DNA of 37,762 bases from UBA1422 sp963676385 (GCA_963676385.2 CAXXMM010000013.1:1-37762), one strand, 5' to 3'. Numbered from the stretch's first letter, positions 16,697 to 25,934 are shown. Numbers and translations: made by a program. Notes: generated by a model from the sequence alone, not told the origin.

Positions 16697-17422
16697 TTAG
16701 TCTTCCAAGATGTTACCATCTGTGGAAATCGTCACAACTTGCCAAGGAATCATCTTTCCGCTATTTTGCAAGGCCGTCTTCACAGCATGCTCAATCCCTC
16801 CGCAACAAGGCACTTCCATTCTTACAACAGTGATGGATTTAATGTCATTTAATTTTAGAATTGCTGTTAATTTCTCAGAATAATCTCCTTCATCCAGTTT
16901 TGGACACCCAATCAAGGTTATTTTATTCTTCATAAACTTATTGTGGAAGTCTCCATAGGAAAAGGCGGTACAGTCCGCCGCAACCAAAAGGTTGGCTTTA
17001 TGAAAATATGGTGCACTGGTGGGAACCAATTTAATTTGAACCGGCCATTGATTCAACCGGGATACCGGTACCGAAGCATCATTTTGCTTTTGTTTTGCGC
17101 CGCGCTCTGAGTCATTAGATTTTTCCTGATGCAGTGTTCTCGCCTGGGTACCCGGACATCCGCTAAACTCCGGCTTCAGTTCTTGGGTCTCCATGTTTTT
17201 TTCTACTTCATCCTTGTTAAATGCCTTGGCTTCACGTTCCTCGAATCCAATGGCGCCGGTTGGGCAAGCCGGAAGGCAATTTCCCAGCCCATCACAATAA
17301 TCTTCACGTAACAGTTTCGCTTTGCCGTCCACCATTCCGATTGCCCCTTCATGGCAGGCGTTGACACAGATGCCACATCCGTTACACTTATCTTCATCTA
17401 TTGTAATAATTTGTCGCTTCAT
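16697..17422 (-). CDS. Ferredoxin-type 4Fe-4S dicluster domain protein with C-terminal Cys-rich domain
   Basis: The 241-residue protein starts with a bacterial ferredoxin fold. Cluster 1 is complete (Cys13, 16, 19, 23 in DKCNGCGICVNACHEGA). Cluster 2 has only Cys43, Cys49 and Cys53 in YCDGLGNCLPACPTGA; the second Cys position is Leu46, so a 3Fe cluster or an open iron site is possible. I recall the CDGLG form as common in this family. The C-terminal part has further cysteines in SGCPG, AADCTAF, IGCPKLD and VPCCGG, and no membrane segment. It is common in anaerobes as a stand-alone redox protein of unknown partner. AAGGTGAGG precedes the ATG, and a TGgTATATA extended -10 lies at about 17462-17470. 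Confidence 0.8.
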   Translation of the reverse strand: MKRQIITIDEDKCNGCGICVNACHEGAIGMVDGKAKLLREDYCDGLGNCLPACPTGAIGFEEREAKAFNKDEVEKNMETQELKPEFSGCPGTQARTLHQEKSNDSERGAKQKQNDASVPVSRLNQWPVQIKLVPTSAPYFHKANLLVAADCTAFSYGDFHNKFMKNKITLIGCPKLDEGDYSEKLTAILKLNDIKSITVVRMEVPCCGGIEHAVKTALQNSGKMIPWQVVTISTDGNILED

Positions 17423-17482
17423 GATATATCCTCACCTTTTAAGATTACGCTTATGCGAACTTATATACCATGATATTGACAC

Positions 17483-20400
17483 TTAAAACACGGGATTTGG
17501 TTTGAGGGTCAAATCACAGATGTTCACGATGCCCGGCTCACCCGGTTCAAGGCCTGATCGAATAATTTGCACCCATGCCCAAACAGTATCCAGTGAAGTA
17601 AAGCAAGGAATTCGCTTTTCCACTGCGGCTCGGCGAATTTGAAATCCATCGGTTTTGCTGTCACGTCCGACGCTTGGAATATTAATCACTCCGCTGACTT
17701 TGCCATTGCGTATTAAATCCAATACTGTCTCTCCGCCATCGGATATTTTTCCCACTTCCTGTGCCGGGATTCCCCTTTGTGCCAACAATTCCAAAGTTCC
17801 TTTGGTGGCAACAAATTCATAGCCGAATTGGTGGAGTTCCCAAGCCAAATCAGTCAGTTCATTCTTTATGGAGTCCGAAACACTGACCAGAATTCTTCCT
17901 TCGTGGGGCAACCCCATTTTAGCGGCAAGAAAACCTTTATATAAAGCGCGGGTCAAACCAAACTCCACACCCAAGACTTCTCCTGTCGACTTCATTTCAG
18001 GTCCCAAAGCAATTTCAGTCCCCGGGATTTTATCCATGGAGAACACAGGAACTTTTACGGCATATAGATTTCGTTCCGCCATCAGCCCTACCCCATATCC
18101 AATCTGGGGAAGGGATTCTCCCAGCATTGCCCGCGTTGCAGCTTCTATCATAGGTACCCCTGTTACCTTGCTTAAATAAGGCACAGTTCGGGACGCTCTG
18201 GGATTGACTTCGATTACATACAATATCCCATCTGCAATCACAAACTGTATATTGATTAATCCAATAATCCCCAAAGCGGTTGCAAGAGTTTGGGTGACGG
18301 ATGCAATCTTCTTCTTCATAGGCTCTGCTATGGATGGCGGTGGATAAATGGAAATACTATCTCCTGAATGAACCCCCGCTCTCTCAAGATGCTCCATAAT
18401 GCCGGGTATCAAAATGTTTTTCCCGTCACAGATGCCATCTACTTCAACTTCCAATCCATTCAAATATTGATCCACCAGTATTGGCTGCTTTGGTTCCTTT
18501 TTTCTTGCCTGGGTTATGAGTCTTCCCAATTCTTGCGGATTTCGAGCAATTTCCATCCCTCGGCCTCCCAAGACATAGCTGGGACGAACAAGGACCGGAT
18601 ATCCCAATTGTTCTCCTGCCGCAAGACCCTCTTCCTTGGACATCACCGTCTTACCTAAAGGCCTTTTTACATCGTTGGCTTCCAGTAACTGTTCAAACAG
18701 TTCCCTGTTTTCTGCTGCATCAATACCTTCCAGCGGGGTCCCAATGATTTGAACTCCCTTACTTTCCAGAAAGCTTGCAAGTTTTATGGCAGTTTGCCCC
18801 CCATATTGAAGAATGACTCCTTTGGGTTTCTCCTTATCTATGAGATTTAACACATCTTCCTCAGTAATGGGCTCAAAGTATAGCTTATCGGAAATATCAA
18901 AATCCGTAGATACGGTTTCAGGGTTATTATTAATCATGATGGCCTCATAGCCTATCTTCTTCAGCGCCAAAACCCCATGGACCGAGCAATAATCAAATTC
19001 GACACCCTGTCCGATTCGAATGGGTCCAGAACCAATTACCAGCACTTTTTCTTTTTCACTCACAACCGACTCATCTACCGAATCATACGTGGAATAAAAA
19101 TAGTTGCTTACCGCGTCAAACTCTCCGGCGCAGGTGTCCACCATTTTGTACACCGGCTTTATTCCCATCATCATCCGCTTTCGGTAAACCACATCAGGGC
19201 TGACTCCCGTTAATCCACCAATCATTCTATCGGAGAAACCCCTTTGTTTATAAAATCTCATTTGATCCGGGGCAAGGTCCTCCAGAGAAGTCCCCCGCAA
19301 GGATTCTTCCCACTCCACAATGTTCTTAAATTTATGAACAAACCAAGGGTCAATCATGGAACACTCCGCACAAAAGTCAGTTCCTTTTCCTCTTCGAAGG
19401 AGTTCTGCAAGATAAAAAATCCTTTCATCATCTCCTTCTTGAACCTTAGAAATCAACTCTTCTTCCGTTAAGATTGTTGCCATTTGGGTTTGAAGACCAT
19501 CCCGATTCATTTCCAAGGATCGGATCCCTTTTAATAATGCACTTTCAAACCGATTTCCAATGGCCATGACTTCTCCGGTGGCCATCATCATGGTCCCTAA
19601 GGTTCGAGCCCCTCCCTCCAGTTTGTCAAAGGGCCATTTGGGGATTTTAACAACGCAATAGTCCAGGGTCGGCTCAAAGCTGGCCATGGTTTTTCCCGTC
19701 ACATCGTTGGGGATCTCGTCCAAGTCATACCCAATGGCAATTTTGGTAGCCACCTTGGCAATGGGATATCCTGTGGCTTTGGATGCCAAGGCAGAGGACC
19801 TGCTGACACGAGGATTGACTTCTATCACATAGTATCGAAAACTGCCGGGATCCAAAGCAAATTGAACGTTGCATCCTCCCACAATATTCAGTGCTTCAAC
19901 AATATGTATGGAAGCATTTCGTAGCATTTGATATTCCTTGTCGCTAAGGGTTTGGGACGGGGCCACCACAATGCTGTCTCCGGTATGAATGCCCACCGGA
20001 TCAATGTTTTCCATATTACAAACCGCAACCACATTTCCTGCCCCGTCGCGAATCATCTCATATTCTATTTCTTTCCATCCTTTGATGAATTTCTCAACCA
20101 AAATCTGTCCGGTAGCGCTAAAGGCGATGCCCCGCTCCGCAATCACCCGTAATTCATTTTCCGATTTGGCGATGCCTCCTCCGGTACCTCCCAGGGTAAA
20201 GGCCGGTCTAATAATTAATGGGAATCCGGTTTGATGCCCATATTCCACTGCTTCTGATACACTGGAAAAGATTTCGCTTTCAATGACCGGCTCACCAATC
20301 CGTTCCATGGTCTTTTTGAACAGCTCTCTATCTTCGGCATTTTGAATAGCCGAAAGTCCGGTTCCCACCAAGGCAACCCCATATTGGCGAAGAATCCCTT

Positions 20401-20710
20401 TTTCCTCCAACTCCAAGGCCAAGTTTAAGGCGGTTTGTCCCCCCATGCAGGCAAGCAACCCTTGAGGTCTTTCTTTCGCCATAATCCGTTCAATTGTATT
20501 GGCTAATAATGGCTCAATATATACCGCATCCGCCATAGTGGTATCCGTCATAATGGTGGCTGGGTTTGAATTTACCAACACCGTGCTGATTCCTTCTTCC
20601 TTTAGCACACGACACGCCTGAGTACCCGAATAATCAAATTCTGCAGCCTGGCCGATTACAATGGGGCCGGAACCAATGACCAATATTTTGTTGATATGTT
20701 TCGCTTTCAT
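17483..20710 (-). CDS. carB: Carbamoyl-phosphate synthase large subunit
   Basis: The 1075-residue protein is full length. It has two homologous ATP-grasp halves: carboxyphosphate half with KILVIGSGPIVIGQAAEFDY and PAFTLGGTGGGIA, and carbamate half with VLVIGSGPIRIGQGVEFDY and RPSYVLGGRGMEI, joined by the oligomerisation region and ending with an MGS-like allosteric domain from about 930 (GRILVSVSDSIKNELTDLA). It makes carbamoyl phosphate from bicarbonate, ATP and ammonia channelled from CarA, for pyrimidines and arginine. It follows carA by one base. No terminator is obvious downstream. Confidence 0.97.
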   Translation of the reverse strand: MKAKHINKILVIGSGPIVIGQAAEFDYSGTQACRVLKEEGISTVLVNSNPATIMTDTTMADAVYIEPLLANTIERIMAKERPQGLLACMGGQTALNLALELEEKGILRQYGVALVGTGLSAIQNAEDRELFKKTMERIGEPVIESEIFSSVSEAVEYGHQTGFPLIIRPAFTLGGTGGGIAKSENELRVIAERGIAFSATGQILVEKFIKGWKEIEYEMIRDGAGNVVAVCNMENIDPVGIHTGDSIVVAPSQTLSDKEYQMLRNASIHIVEALNIVGGCNVQFALDPGSFRYYVIEVNPRVSRSSALASKATGYPIAKVATKIAIGYDLDEIPNDVTGKTMASFEPTLDYCVVKIPKWPFDKLEGGARTLGTMMMATGEVMAIGNRFESALLKGIRSLEMNRDGLQTQMATILTEEELISKVQEGDDERIFYLAELLRRGKGTDFCAECSMIDPWFVHKFKNIVEWEESLRGTSLEDLAPDQMRFYKQRGFSDRMIGGLTGVSPDVVYRKRMMMGIKPVYKMVDTCAGEFDAVSNYFYSTYDSVDESVVSEKEKVLVIGSGPIRIGQGVEFDYCSVHGVLALKKIGYEAIMINNNPETVSTDFDISDKLYFEPITEEDVLNLIDKEKPKGVILQYGGQTAIKLASFLESKGVQIIGTPLEGIDAAENRELFEQLLEANDVKRPLGKTVMSKEEGLAAGEQLGYPVLVRPSYVLGGRGMEIARNPQELGRLITQARKKEPKQPILVDQYLNGLEVEVDGICDGKNILIPGIMEHLERAGVHSGDSISIYPPPSIAEPMKKKIASVTQTLATALGIIGLINIQFVIADGILYVIEVNPRASRTVPYLSKVTGVPMIEAATRAMLGESLPQIGYGVGLMAERNLYAVKVPVFSMDKIPGTEIALGPEMKSTGEVLGVEFGLTRALYKGFLAAKMGLPHEGRILVSVSDSIKNELTDLAWELHQFGYEFVATKGTLELLAQRGIPAQEVGKISDGGETVLDLIRNGKVSGVINIPSVGRDSKTDGFQIRRAAVEKRIPCFTSLDTVWAWVQIIRSGLEPGEPGIVNICDLTLKPNPVF

Positions 20711-20711
20711 T

Positions 20712-21797
20712 TTATTTTCCTTTCCAGTTGGTCATCATTGCAGAAAACTGATCAAACAAGTATGCCGAATCTCCAGGTCCGGGACAGGCTTCCGGATGAA
20801 ATTGAACGCTGAATACCGGCAACTGCTTATGCCTAATTCCTTCAATCGTACCGTCGTTCACATGGTAGTGGCTAACTTCAAGAATATCTGTATCCAAGCT
20901 TTCTTCCAGCACTTGATACCCATGGTTCTGGGAGGTGATAAACACCCGATCCATTCTAATGTCTTTCACAGGATGGTTGGACCCTCGATGTCCATATTTC
21001 ATCTTTTGAGTGCGTCCTCCCAAAGCATGGGCAAGGAGCTGATGCCCCAAACAGATGCCAAAAACAGGACACTCTCTGGAAATGACTTGTATTTCAGATA
21101 TAATTGAGGTCAATTCTCCCGGATCTCCGGGTCCATTGGACAGGAAAACCCCGTCCGGTGAAATATCCAGTATCTCTTTGGCCTTGGCTCCGGCAGGGAA
21201 GACATGCAACAACATGTTTCTACCGGTCATTGACCGTAAGATGTTTTCTTTTACCCCAAAATCCATGACAGCCACACGCTGTGGCGTTGGCTGGATAATA
21301 TAGTCTGACTGGGTCGTTACTTTCCAAACCCCCTTACTATTGTCAAAGGTTTCTATGGATTTCCGAATATCACCCAATTGAGATTCCGTGGCATCTTCAG
21401 ATGAAATAATTTTTCCCCGCAGCGTTCCCTGCTCTCTCAAATGTCTTGTGAGGGCTCTGGTGTCTACGTCCATCAATCCCGTAAGATGATGCCGTAAAAA
21501 ATAGTCTTCCATACTCTCGCTTCCACGCCAGTTTGAAAAACTATCGCATCCCTCCCGAATAATGAATCCTGCCACCATCGGTTTACTGTGTTGTCCATCT
21601 TCAGCGTTAAATCCATAATTTCCTATCAATGGATAGGTCATTACCACAATTTGGCCGTAGTATGATGGATCTGTTAAGGTTTCTTGGTATCCGGTCATTC
21701 CGGTGTTGAACACAACCTCCCCAAGAGGAAAATGAAGAGACCCGAAAAGGGTCCCTTCAAATTGCGTTCCGTCTTCAAGCAATAAATACCCTTTCAT
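20712..21797 (-). CDS. carA: Carbamoyl-phosphate synthase small (glutaminase) subunit
   Basis: The 361-residue subunit has the CarA N-terminal domain (FNTGMTGYQETLTDPSYYGQ) and a class I glutamine amidotransferase domain. The triad is Cys249 in FGICLGHQLL, His334 and Glu336 in VQFHPEACPGP. It releases ammonia from glutamine for CarB. GAGGAGG precedes the ATG. The predicted transcript leader is only about 20 bases, so there is no space for a PyrR attenuator or riboswitch; control must be at initiation or by enzyme allostery. Confidence 0.97.
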   Translation of the reverse strand: MKGYLLLEDGTQFEGTLFGSLHFPLGEVVFNTGMTGYQETLTDPSYYGQIVVMTYPLIGNYGFNAEDGQHSKPMVAGFIIREGCDSFSNWRGSESMEDYFLRHHLTGLMDVDTRALTRHLREQGTLRGKIISSEDATESQLGDIRKSIETFDNSKGVWKVTTQSDYIIQPTPQRVAVMDFGVKENILRSMTGRNMLLHVFPAGAKAKEILDISPDGVFLSNGPGDPGELTSIISEIQVISRECPVFGICLGHQLLAHALGGRTQKMKYGHRGSNHPVKDIRMDRVFITSQNHGYQVLEESLDTDILEVSHYHVNDGTIEGIRHKQLPVFSVQFHPEACPGPGDSAYLFDQFSAMMTNWKGK

Positions 21798-21823
21798 TTG
21801 TTTCCTCCTCGTGAAATTTCCTT

Positions 21824-21853
21824 ATTATAGCACGACGCCCCCGGAGAAATCAA
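21824..21853 (-). promoter_or_regulatory. Sigma-A promoter for carAB
   Basis: On the minus strand TTGATT (21853-21848) and perfect TATAAT (21829-21824) are separated by 18 bases. The spacer is unusually GC-rich (TCCGGGGGCG). Confidence 0.75.
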
Positions 21854-21892
21854 CCGTTAAATGAATATTTATTATATTTTTTGTATATATTT

Positions 21893-23026
21893 TCACTCTC
21901 CGTTGGCTACACGGTTTTGAATAATGCGTTGAATTAATGTCCAAGGCATAGGCTTATTTAGGGGGAATTGGATGGCACCTTTACTGGTCTTATAAGGGGT
22001 CAGCTCTTGTTGAAACGCTTCAATGCCATCTGGTTGGGGGTAAAGTCCAATATGGTTTTTGTACCCGGCAAAGTGAATCAAATTTTTTTTCATGGCATAT
22101 GTGGGCATGCCATAACTCATCTTCTCTTTTGCTTTCGGCGCCTCCTTTAAGATAAGATCTCGAAGTTGGTGCAAAGTTTCTTGTACCTCTTGCGGGAATT
22201 GTCCGATGTATTCATCCACCTCAAAGGTTTTTCGCGAAGGTTCTTCTGCTTGGATTGATGGAGTGCCGCCACAGTACTCATAAATGGCATCACGTAAGAA
22301 TTTAGCACAGCCGGTACCGATTTTTTCGTAATAATCTCTAAATCTTGGATCCTGACAATACATGTCCGCAAGTCCCATGTGAGCTTTTGGCGTGTATTTT
22401 CCCTCCGGCCAATAAAAGCAAATCCAATCCTTATGCAGTTCACAGGCCTTCTGGGCAAGAATCCCCTTTGGATCCCCAGTGGCCAACGCCTTTTCTAAAA
22501 TTTCGTTCAATTCTGAGGTCAGTTTGCCGATTGCCCCCATTTGCTCTTTTGTCATATTTTTTATTTTATCATTGGATGCGTCGACAATTTTATCCCCATA
22601 TTTTTCACGAATCTCCTCCCCATATTTAGCCTCATTATCATCAATCATTTGCTGTTTTAATCCTTCAAATTTTTGTTTATCATCCATTTTAGATTCTCCT
22701 TTCAACGCAAGAATGGTGTTTTGGAGGTTGAGAATAAATCGATCCAATCGATCCCTTTGCTGCCTAATAGCTATCAAATGAGATTGTAGCGTTGCTTCCC
22801 GGTTGAAATCCGGATTGTCCAGCAACTCTTTTATTTTCTCCAATGAAAAGCCAAGTTCACGAAAAAAAAGTATTTGCTGAAGCCGATCCACTTCTGCCGC
22901 TCCATAAAAACGGTATCCCGATGTGCGGATGCCGGCTGGATTCAACAAGCCAATTTGATGGTAATATCGAAGGGTCCGCGGTGTAAGCCCGGAAAGTTCC
23001 GACAGTTCCTTGATAGTGTATTCCAT
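21893..23026 (-). CDS. MerR-TipAS regulator fused to a C-terminal DUF1801 domain
   Basis: The 377-residue protein has three parts. Residues 1-110 are a MerR DNA-binding head and coiled coil (YTIKELSELSGLTPRTLRYY, SGYRFY, FFRELGFSLEKIKELL). Residues about 115-253 match the TipAS ligand domain (AKYGEEIREKYG, CELHKDWICFYWP, YCQDPRFRDYYEKIGTGCAKFLRDAI), which in TipA binds thiopeptides and other drugs. Residues about 265-372 resemble DUF1801/YdhG (VQETLHQLRDLILKEAPKAK, MSYGMPTYAMKKN, GLYPQPDGIEAF). The start is the ATG at 23026, placed 8 bases after GGAGG; a GTG at 23041 overlaps that site. It follows a DrrAB-type exporter and probably controls it and itself. The third domain's role is unknown. 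Confidence 0.85.
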   Translation of the reverse strand: MEYTIKELSELSGLTPRTLRYYHQIGLLNPAGIRTSGYRFYGAAEVDRLQQILFFRELGFSLEKIKELLDNPDFNREATLQSHLIAIRQQRDRLDRFILNLQNTILALKGESKMDDKQKFEGLKQQMIDDNEAKYGEEIREKYGDKIVDASNDKIKNMTKEQMGAIGKLTSELNEILEKALATGDPKGILAQKACELHKDWICFYWPEGKYTPKAHMGLADMYCQDPRFRDYYEKIGTGCAKFLRDAIYEYCGGTPSIQAEEPSRKTFEVDEYIGQFPQEVQETLHQLRDLILKEAPKAKEKMSYGMPTYAMKKNLIHFAGYKNHIGLYPQPDGIEAFQQELTPYKTSKGAIQFPLNKPMPWTLIQRIIQNRVANGE

Positions 23027-23046
23027 TTTCTTTTCCTCCACGGCTT

Positions 23047-23077
23047 ATGATAAAGCATGACGTAACGTCAAAGTCAA
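23047..23077 (-). promoter_or_regulatory. MerR-type promoter with 19-bp spacer and central palindrome
   Basis: On the minus strand TTGACT (23077-23072) and TATCAT (23052-23047) are 19 bases apart, the overlong spacing that MerR proteins correct by untwisting DNA. The spacer holds a perfect palindrome TGACGTTACGTCA (plus-strand 23058-23070). This is very likely the operator of the MerR-TipAS protein, giving autoregulation. Confidence 0.8.
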
Positions 23078-23095
23078 CGGATGTTTTCAAACTAT

Positions 23096-23974
23096 TTATT
23101 TTGTTTTCATTTTTCGGACACGCCAAACACTTAACCCCACAAAAACCAGGGTAACTGCCACAAGATACATCACCATCCACTGGGAACTCAAAGGCTCTCC
23201 TCCAATAATAAAATCTACCCCAAATATCCGGTTATACTCCTCCATGGTTCCTGTGGGCGCTTGACGAAACACACTGGCCAAAGGAGTTTCCATAAACAAT
23301 TGACGGAGTAATACAGCCCCATGGGAGGTAGGAAACCCTTCAATAACATATTGAACCGATTTTGGCAACACCCCGATGGGCACGTATATTCCTGCCAAAA
23401 ATCCAATCATTGTTCCTGTAATGGTGCTAACCGTTGAAAAGGCAGAAGTAGAACGGATAAATGTTGTTATAAAAAACATCATTGCCGTAGAATTCAGAAC
23501 ACAAAGCAGAACAACACCCAGAACTTTTGCCAAAACCAATGGGGGCAGCCATTGTCCTCCGGATAAGGTAATGTAAATTTCCATGGCCAGCAGGCCGGCA
23601 ACACTGATAATGGCCCCAATCAAGCAAGCAGACAAAATATAGCTAAATACAATGGTGGTTCGGCGAATTGGCGCCGTCATAAAATCCCGAATCGTTTTAT
23701 TCTCCTGATCCCGAACCATGACCGCCAAGGCGCCCAAACTAACAGTAACTGTATTGACTGCAAGCAACCCTCCCATAATCCATGAATCCACAAGAAAGCG
23801 AATGTCTTTCGCGTCTCCCACCATACTTTTTAAGGATTGTACCTGAGTATCTGCCAAAAAAAGCGCATATAGCCCGATGATAATGAGTACAGAGAGGAAA
23901 GAGAAAAAAACAGCAGAGCGATCCCGAAAAAATACCCAAAGATTTCTGCGAATTAGTTTTTTAAGTCCGGTCAT
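23096..23974 (-). CDS. ABC-2 type exporter permease
   Basis: The 292-residue integral membrane protein has six predicted helices with the ABC-2 layout: an N-terminal amphipathic start (LKKLIRRNLWVFFRDRSAVF), helix 1 near 22-40, and five further helices. The region GFLAGIYVPIGVLPKSVQYV is characteristic of DrrB-like permeases. Its ATG overlaps the ATPase stop by 4 bases. With the ATPase it should form a drug or lipid exporter. Its substrate may be the compound sensed by the adjacent TipAS regulator; this is inferred from position. Confidence 0.85.
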   Translation of the reverse strand: MTGLKKLIRRNLWVFFRDRSAVFFSFLSVLIIIGLYALFLADTQVQSLKSMVGDAKDIRFLVDSWIMGGLLAVNTVTVSLGALAVMVRDQENKTIRDFMTAPIRRTTIVFSYILSACLIGAIISVAGLLAMEIYITLSGGQWLPPLVLAKVLGVVLLCVLNSTAMMFFITTFIRSTSAFSTVSTITGTMIGFLAGIYVPIGVLPKSVQYVIEGFPTSHGAVLLRQLFMETPLASVFRQAPTGTMEEYNRIFGVDFIIGGEPLSSQWMVMYLVAVTLVFVGLSVWRVRKMKTK

Positions 23975-24900
23975 GATTGGTCGCCCCCTTCCCTGATTTG
24001 CCTTCCGGTGATATGAATAAAGACGTCATCCATGCTTCCCCCTATGACTTCAAAATTCTTTATCATGGGTTCAATTGTTTTTAAGATTTCAAGAGCTTTC
24101 ATGCTGTTTGCCACAGGGACATCCAAATATCCTGCGCCATTTTTATATCCAATGTTCTCCTTTTGAAGATATTGGATTAACTCTGTCATATTATTTGGTA
24201 TAATACGCAGATGATCGGTGGTATATTTTGTTTTCAATTCTGAAGGAGATCCAGATGCAACAATTTTCCCATGATCAATGATGGCAACATTATCAGCCAG
24301 TGCAGCTTCTTCCATATAATGCGTAGTTAAAAAGACCGTCATTTTTTTCTCTTGCTGCAAATGACGAACCGTTTCCCAAACTTGTAATCTGGTTTGGGGA
24401 TCCAAACCAGTGGTCGGTTCATCAAGAATTAATATTTTTGGGATATGAATCAGCGCTCTGGCAATATCGGCTCGTCTTCGCTGCCCACCGGAAAGGAGGC
24501 CATATCTTTTGTCTGCATATTCAGAAATTCCAAGAATATCAGCAATTTCACAAAATCTTTTTTCGAATTCTCTATGGTTAACGCCATAAAATCCTGCCCG
24601 AACTTCAATGTTTTCCCTCACAGTCAACAGGGAATCCAACAAAGATTCTTGAAACACGACACCTATCTGATTTCGAATTTGATCATTCTCGGCACCAAGG
24701 GTATATCCTGCAACCTTAATGTCTCCCTGGGTCTTTTCCAACAAGGTACAAAGAATATTAATCGTGGTTGATTTCCCTGCACCATTTGGGCCTAAAAAGG
24801 CGAAAAGGGAGGACTCTTGCACCTGAAAAGAAATATTGTCCACCGCAGTAAAATTTCCGTATTTTTGGGTCAACCCTTTTATATCAATAATATTCGCCAT
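23971..24900 (-). CDS. ABC transporter ATP-binding protein, DrrA/daunorubicin-resistance type
   Basis: The 309-residue ATPase has Walker A FLGPNGAGKSTTIN, Q-loop GVVFQES, signature LLSGGQRRRADIARAL, Walker B ILILDEPTTGLD and the H-loop TTHYMEEA. The C-terminal extension ending VIGGSMDDVFIHITGR is typical of DrrA-type multidrug ATPases. The start is the ATG at 24900 behind GGAAGGA; a longer frame begins at 24933 without a site. It lies 36 bases after the QueG-like gene and overlaps its permease, so the three are probably one transcript. Confidence 0.92.
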   Translation of the reverse strand: MANIIDIKGLTQKYGNFTAVDNISFQVQESSLFAFLGPNGAGKSTTINILCTLLEKTQGDIKVAGYTLGAENDQIRNQIGVVFQESLLDSLLTVRENIEVRAGFYGVNHREFEKRFCEIADILGISEYADKRYGLLSGGQRRRADIARALIHIPKILILDEPTTGLDPQTRLQVWETVRHLQQEKKMTVFLTTHYMEEAALADNVAIIDHGKIVASGSPSELKTKYTTDHLRIIPNNMTELIQYLQKENIGYKNGAGYLDVPVANSMKALEILKTIEPMIKNFEVIGGSMDDVFIHITGRQIREGGDQS

Positions 24901-24936
24901 CTTTTTCCTTCCCAATAATTCATTGAATGGCATCCC

Positions 24937-25788
24937 CTATGGACGCTTATTTTGACATGGTATGCCCACCTGACACAATCCACAGCCAAAAATGTAATCT
25001 TTTTTGGCTATATCTTTCGGCCAATATTTTGTCGAAAAGATTTCCTCGTATTTCCCACACGCTTCTTTATTGTGCCCCTCTTCTGAAATTGCTCCAATTG
25101 GGCAACGATTCATGCACACGCCGCAACTACCATCTCGGAAATACAAACACCATTCATGATGTTTCGAGTATACTCTGGGGGTCACCTCCAAGGGTGCCTC
25201 AACAATCAGGGAAGTAAACCGAACCGCTTTCCCCTTTTGGGTAATAAGACCATCAGATAATCCAAAGGTCCCTAGCCCGGCAATGTATGCGGTGTGTCGT
25301 TGGGACCAAGTTGAAGACAATCCCAATTTGCCAGTCATATTGACAGCAAAACCAGGGGTCAATTCGCTGGAAACACTTGGAATTCCATTTTCAGAAAGTT
25401 GCTGCGTTATTTTTTCGGCGAATTCCCGAATCATCGGCTCCCATTCCCCACGGGTGACAATCCATTCCCTTGAAGGGCATACTGTTTCTTTGGACTGTGC
25501 TTCTTTTGACTCCATTGTCTGAGGAAAACAAATAGAGATTACACGAAGATTTTCCGGGCAACCTTGTCCTGGATATTTCAAACGAAAAGCCTCAATCGGA
25601 CTCCAGCAAAATGTGCCGATATGCTCTTTTAAAAAATCAAACCCCGGGTCATTCCCTTTGGCAACACCAAAAAAAGGCGCATCCCACATAACGTGATTCG
25701 GCCTTCCCAAGGTTGCGAAATTATTTAGTTCTAGGGATTGATAAGTGCTGCAAATCAATTCTTCCAACTGATTATTATTATAATTCAT
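24937..25788 (-). CDS. QueG-like iron-sulfur protein (4Fe-4S double-cluster)
   Basis: The 283-residue protein resembles the C-terminal half of epoxyqueuosine reductase QueG and related iron-sulfur proteins: HTAYIAGLGTFGLSDGLIT is equivalent to the QueG AGLGWIGKN region, followed by two cluster motifs, Cys214, 222, 225, 229 (CGVCMNRCPIGA) and Cys244, 269, 272, 278 (FGCGLCQVGIPC). The N-terminal part is divergent, so true QueG activity on tRNA is doubtful. Start at 25788 is set by GAGGAGA; a longer frame to 25827 runs into the tRNA terminator. It probably heads the exporter transcript, an unexpected pairing of a reductase-like protein with a drug exporter. Confidence 0.7.
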   Translation of the reverse strand: MNYNNNQLEELICSTYQSLELNNFATLGRPNHVMWDAPFFGVAKGNDPGFDFLKEHIGTFCWSPIEAFRLKYPGQGCPENLRVISICFPQTMESKEAQSKETVCPSREWIVTRGEWEPMIREFAEKITQQLSENGIPSVSSELTPGFAVNMTGKLGLSSTWSQRHTAYIAGLGTFGLSDGLITQKGKAVRFTSLIVEAPLEVTPRVYSKHHEWCLYFRDGSCGVCMNRCPIGAISEEGHNKEACGKYEEIFSTKYWPKDIAKKDYIFGCGLCQVGIPCQNKRP

Positions 25789-25814
25789 AAAGATCTCCTC
25801 TACGCCTTTTGTAG

Positions 25815-25847
25815 AAAAAACTCTCAAGGCAAAGCTGCCTTGAGAGT
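25815..25847 (-). terminator. Terminator of the Met-Val-Asp-His-Gln-Cys tRNA operon
   Basis: On the minus strand an 11-bp stem (ACTCTCAAGGC with its complement, 6-base loop, plus-strand 25820-25847) is followed by TTTTTT. It ends about 10 bases downstream of the tRNA-Cys CCA. Confidence 0.9.
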
Positions 25848-25855
25848 CCCTTTGT

Positions 25856-25930
<75 letters not shown>

Positions 25931-25934
25931 ACAT

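Noticed and set aside
21798..21823. PyrR attenuator or riboswitch before carAB
   Set aside because: The predicted leader is only about 20 bases long, too short for any such structure.
23027..23041. GTG start for the MerR-TipAS protein
   Set aside because: The GTG overlaps the GGAGG site that serves the ATG at 23026.
24937..25788. Annotation as genuine epoxyqueuosine reductase QueG
   Set aside because: The cluster-binding half is similar but the N-terminal half is too divergent to recognise the catalytic region, and no queuosine genes are nearby.
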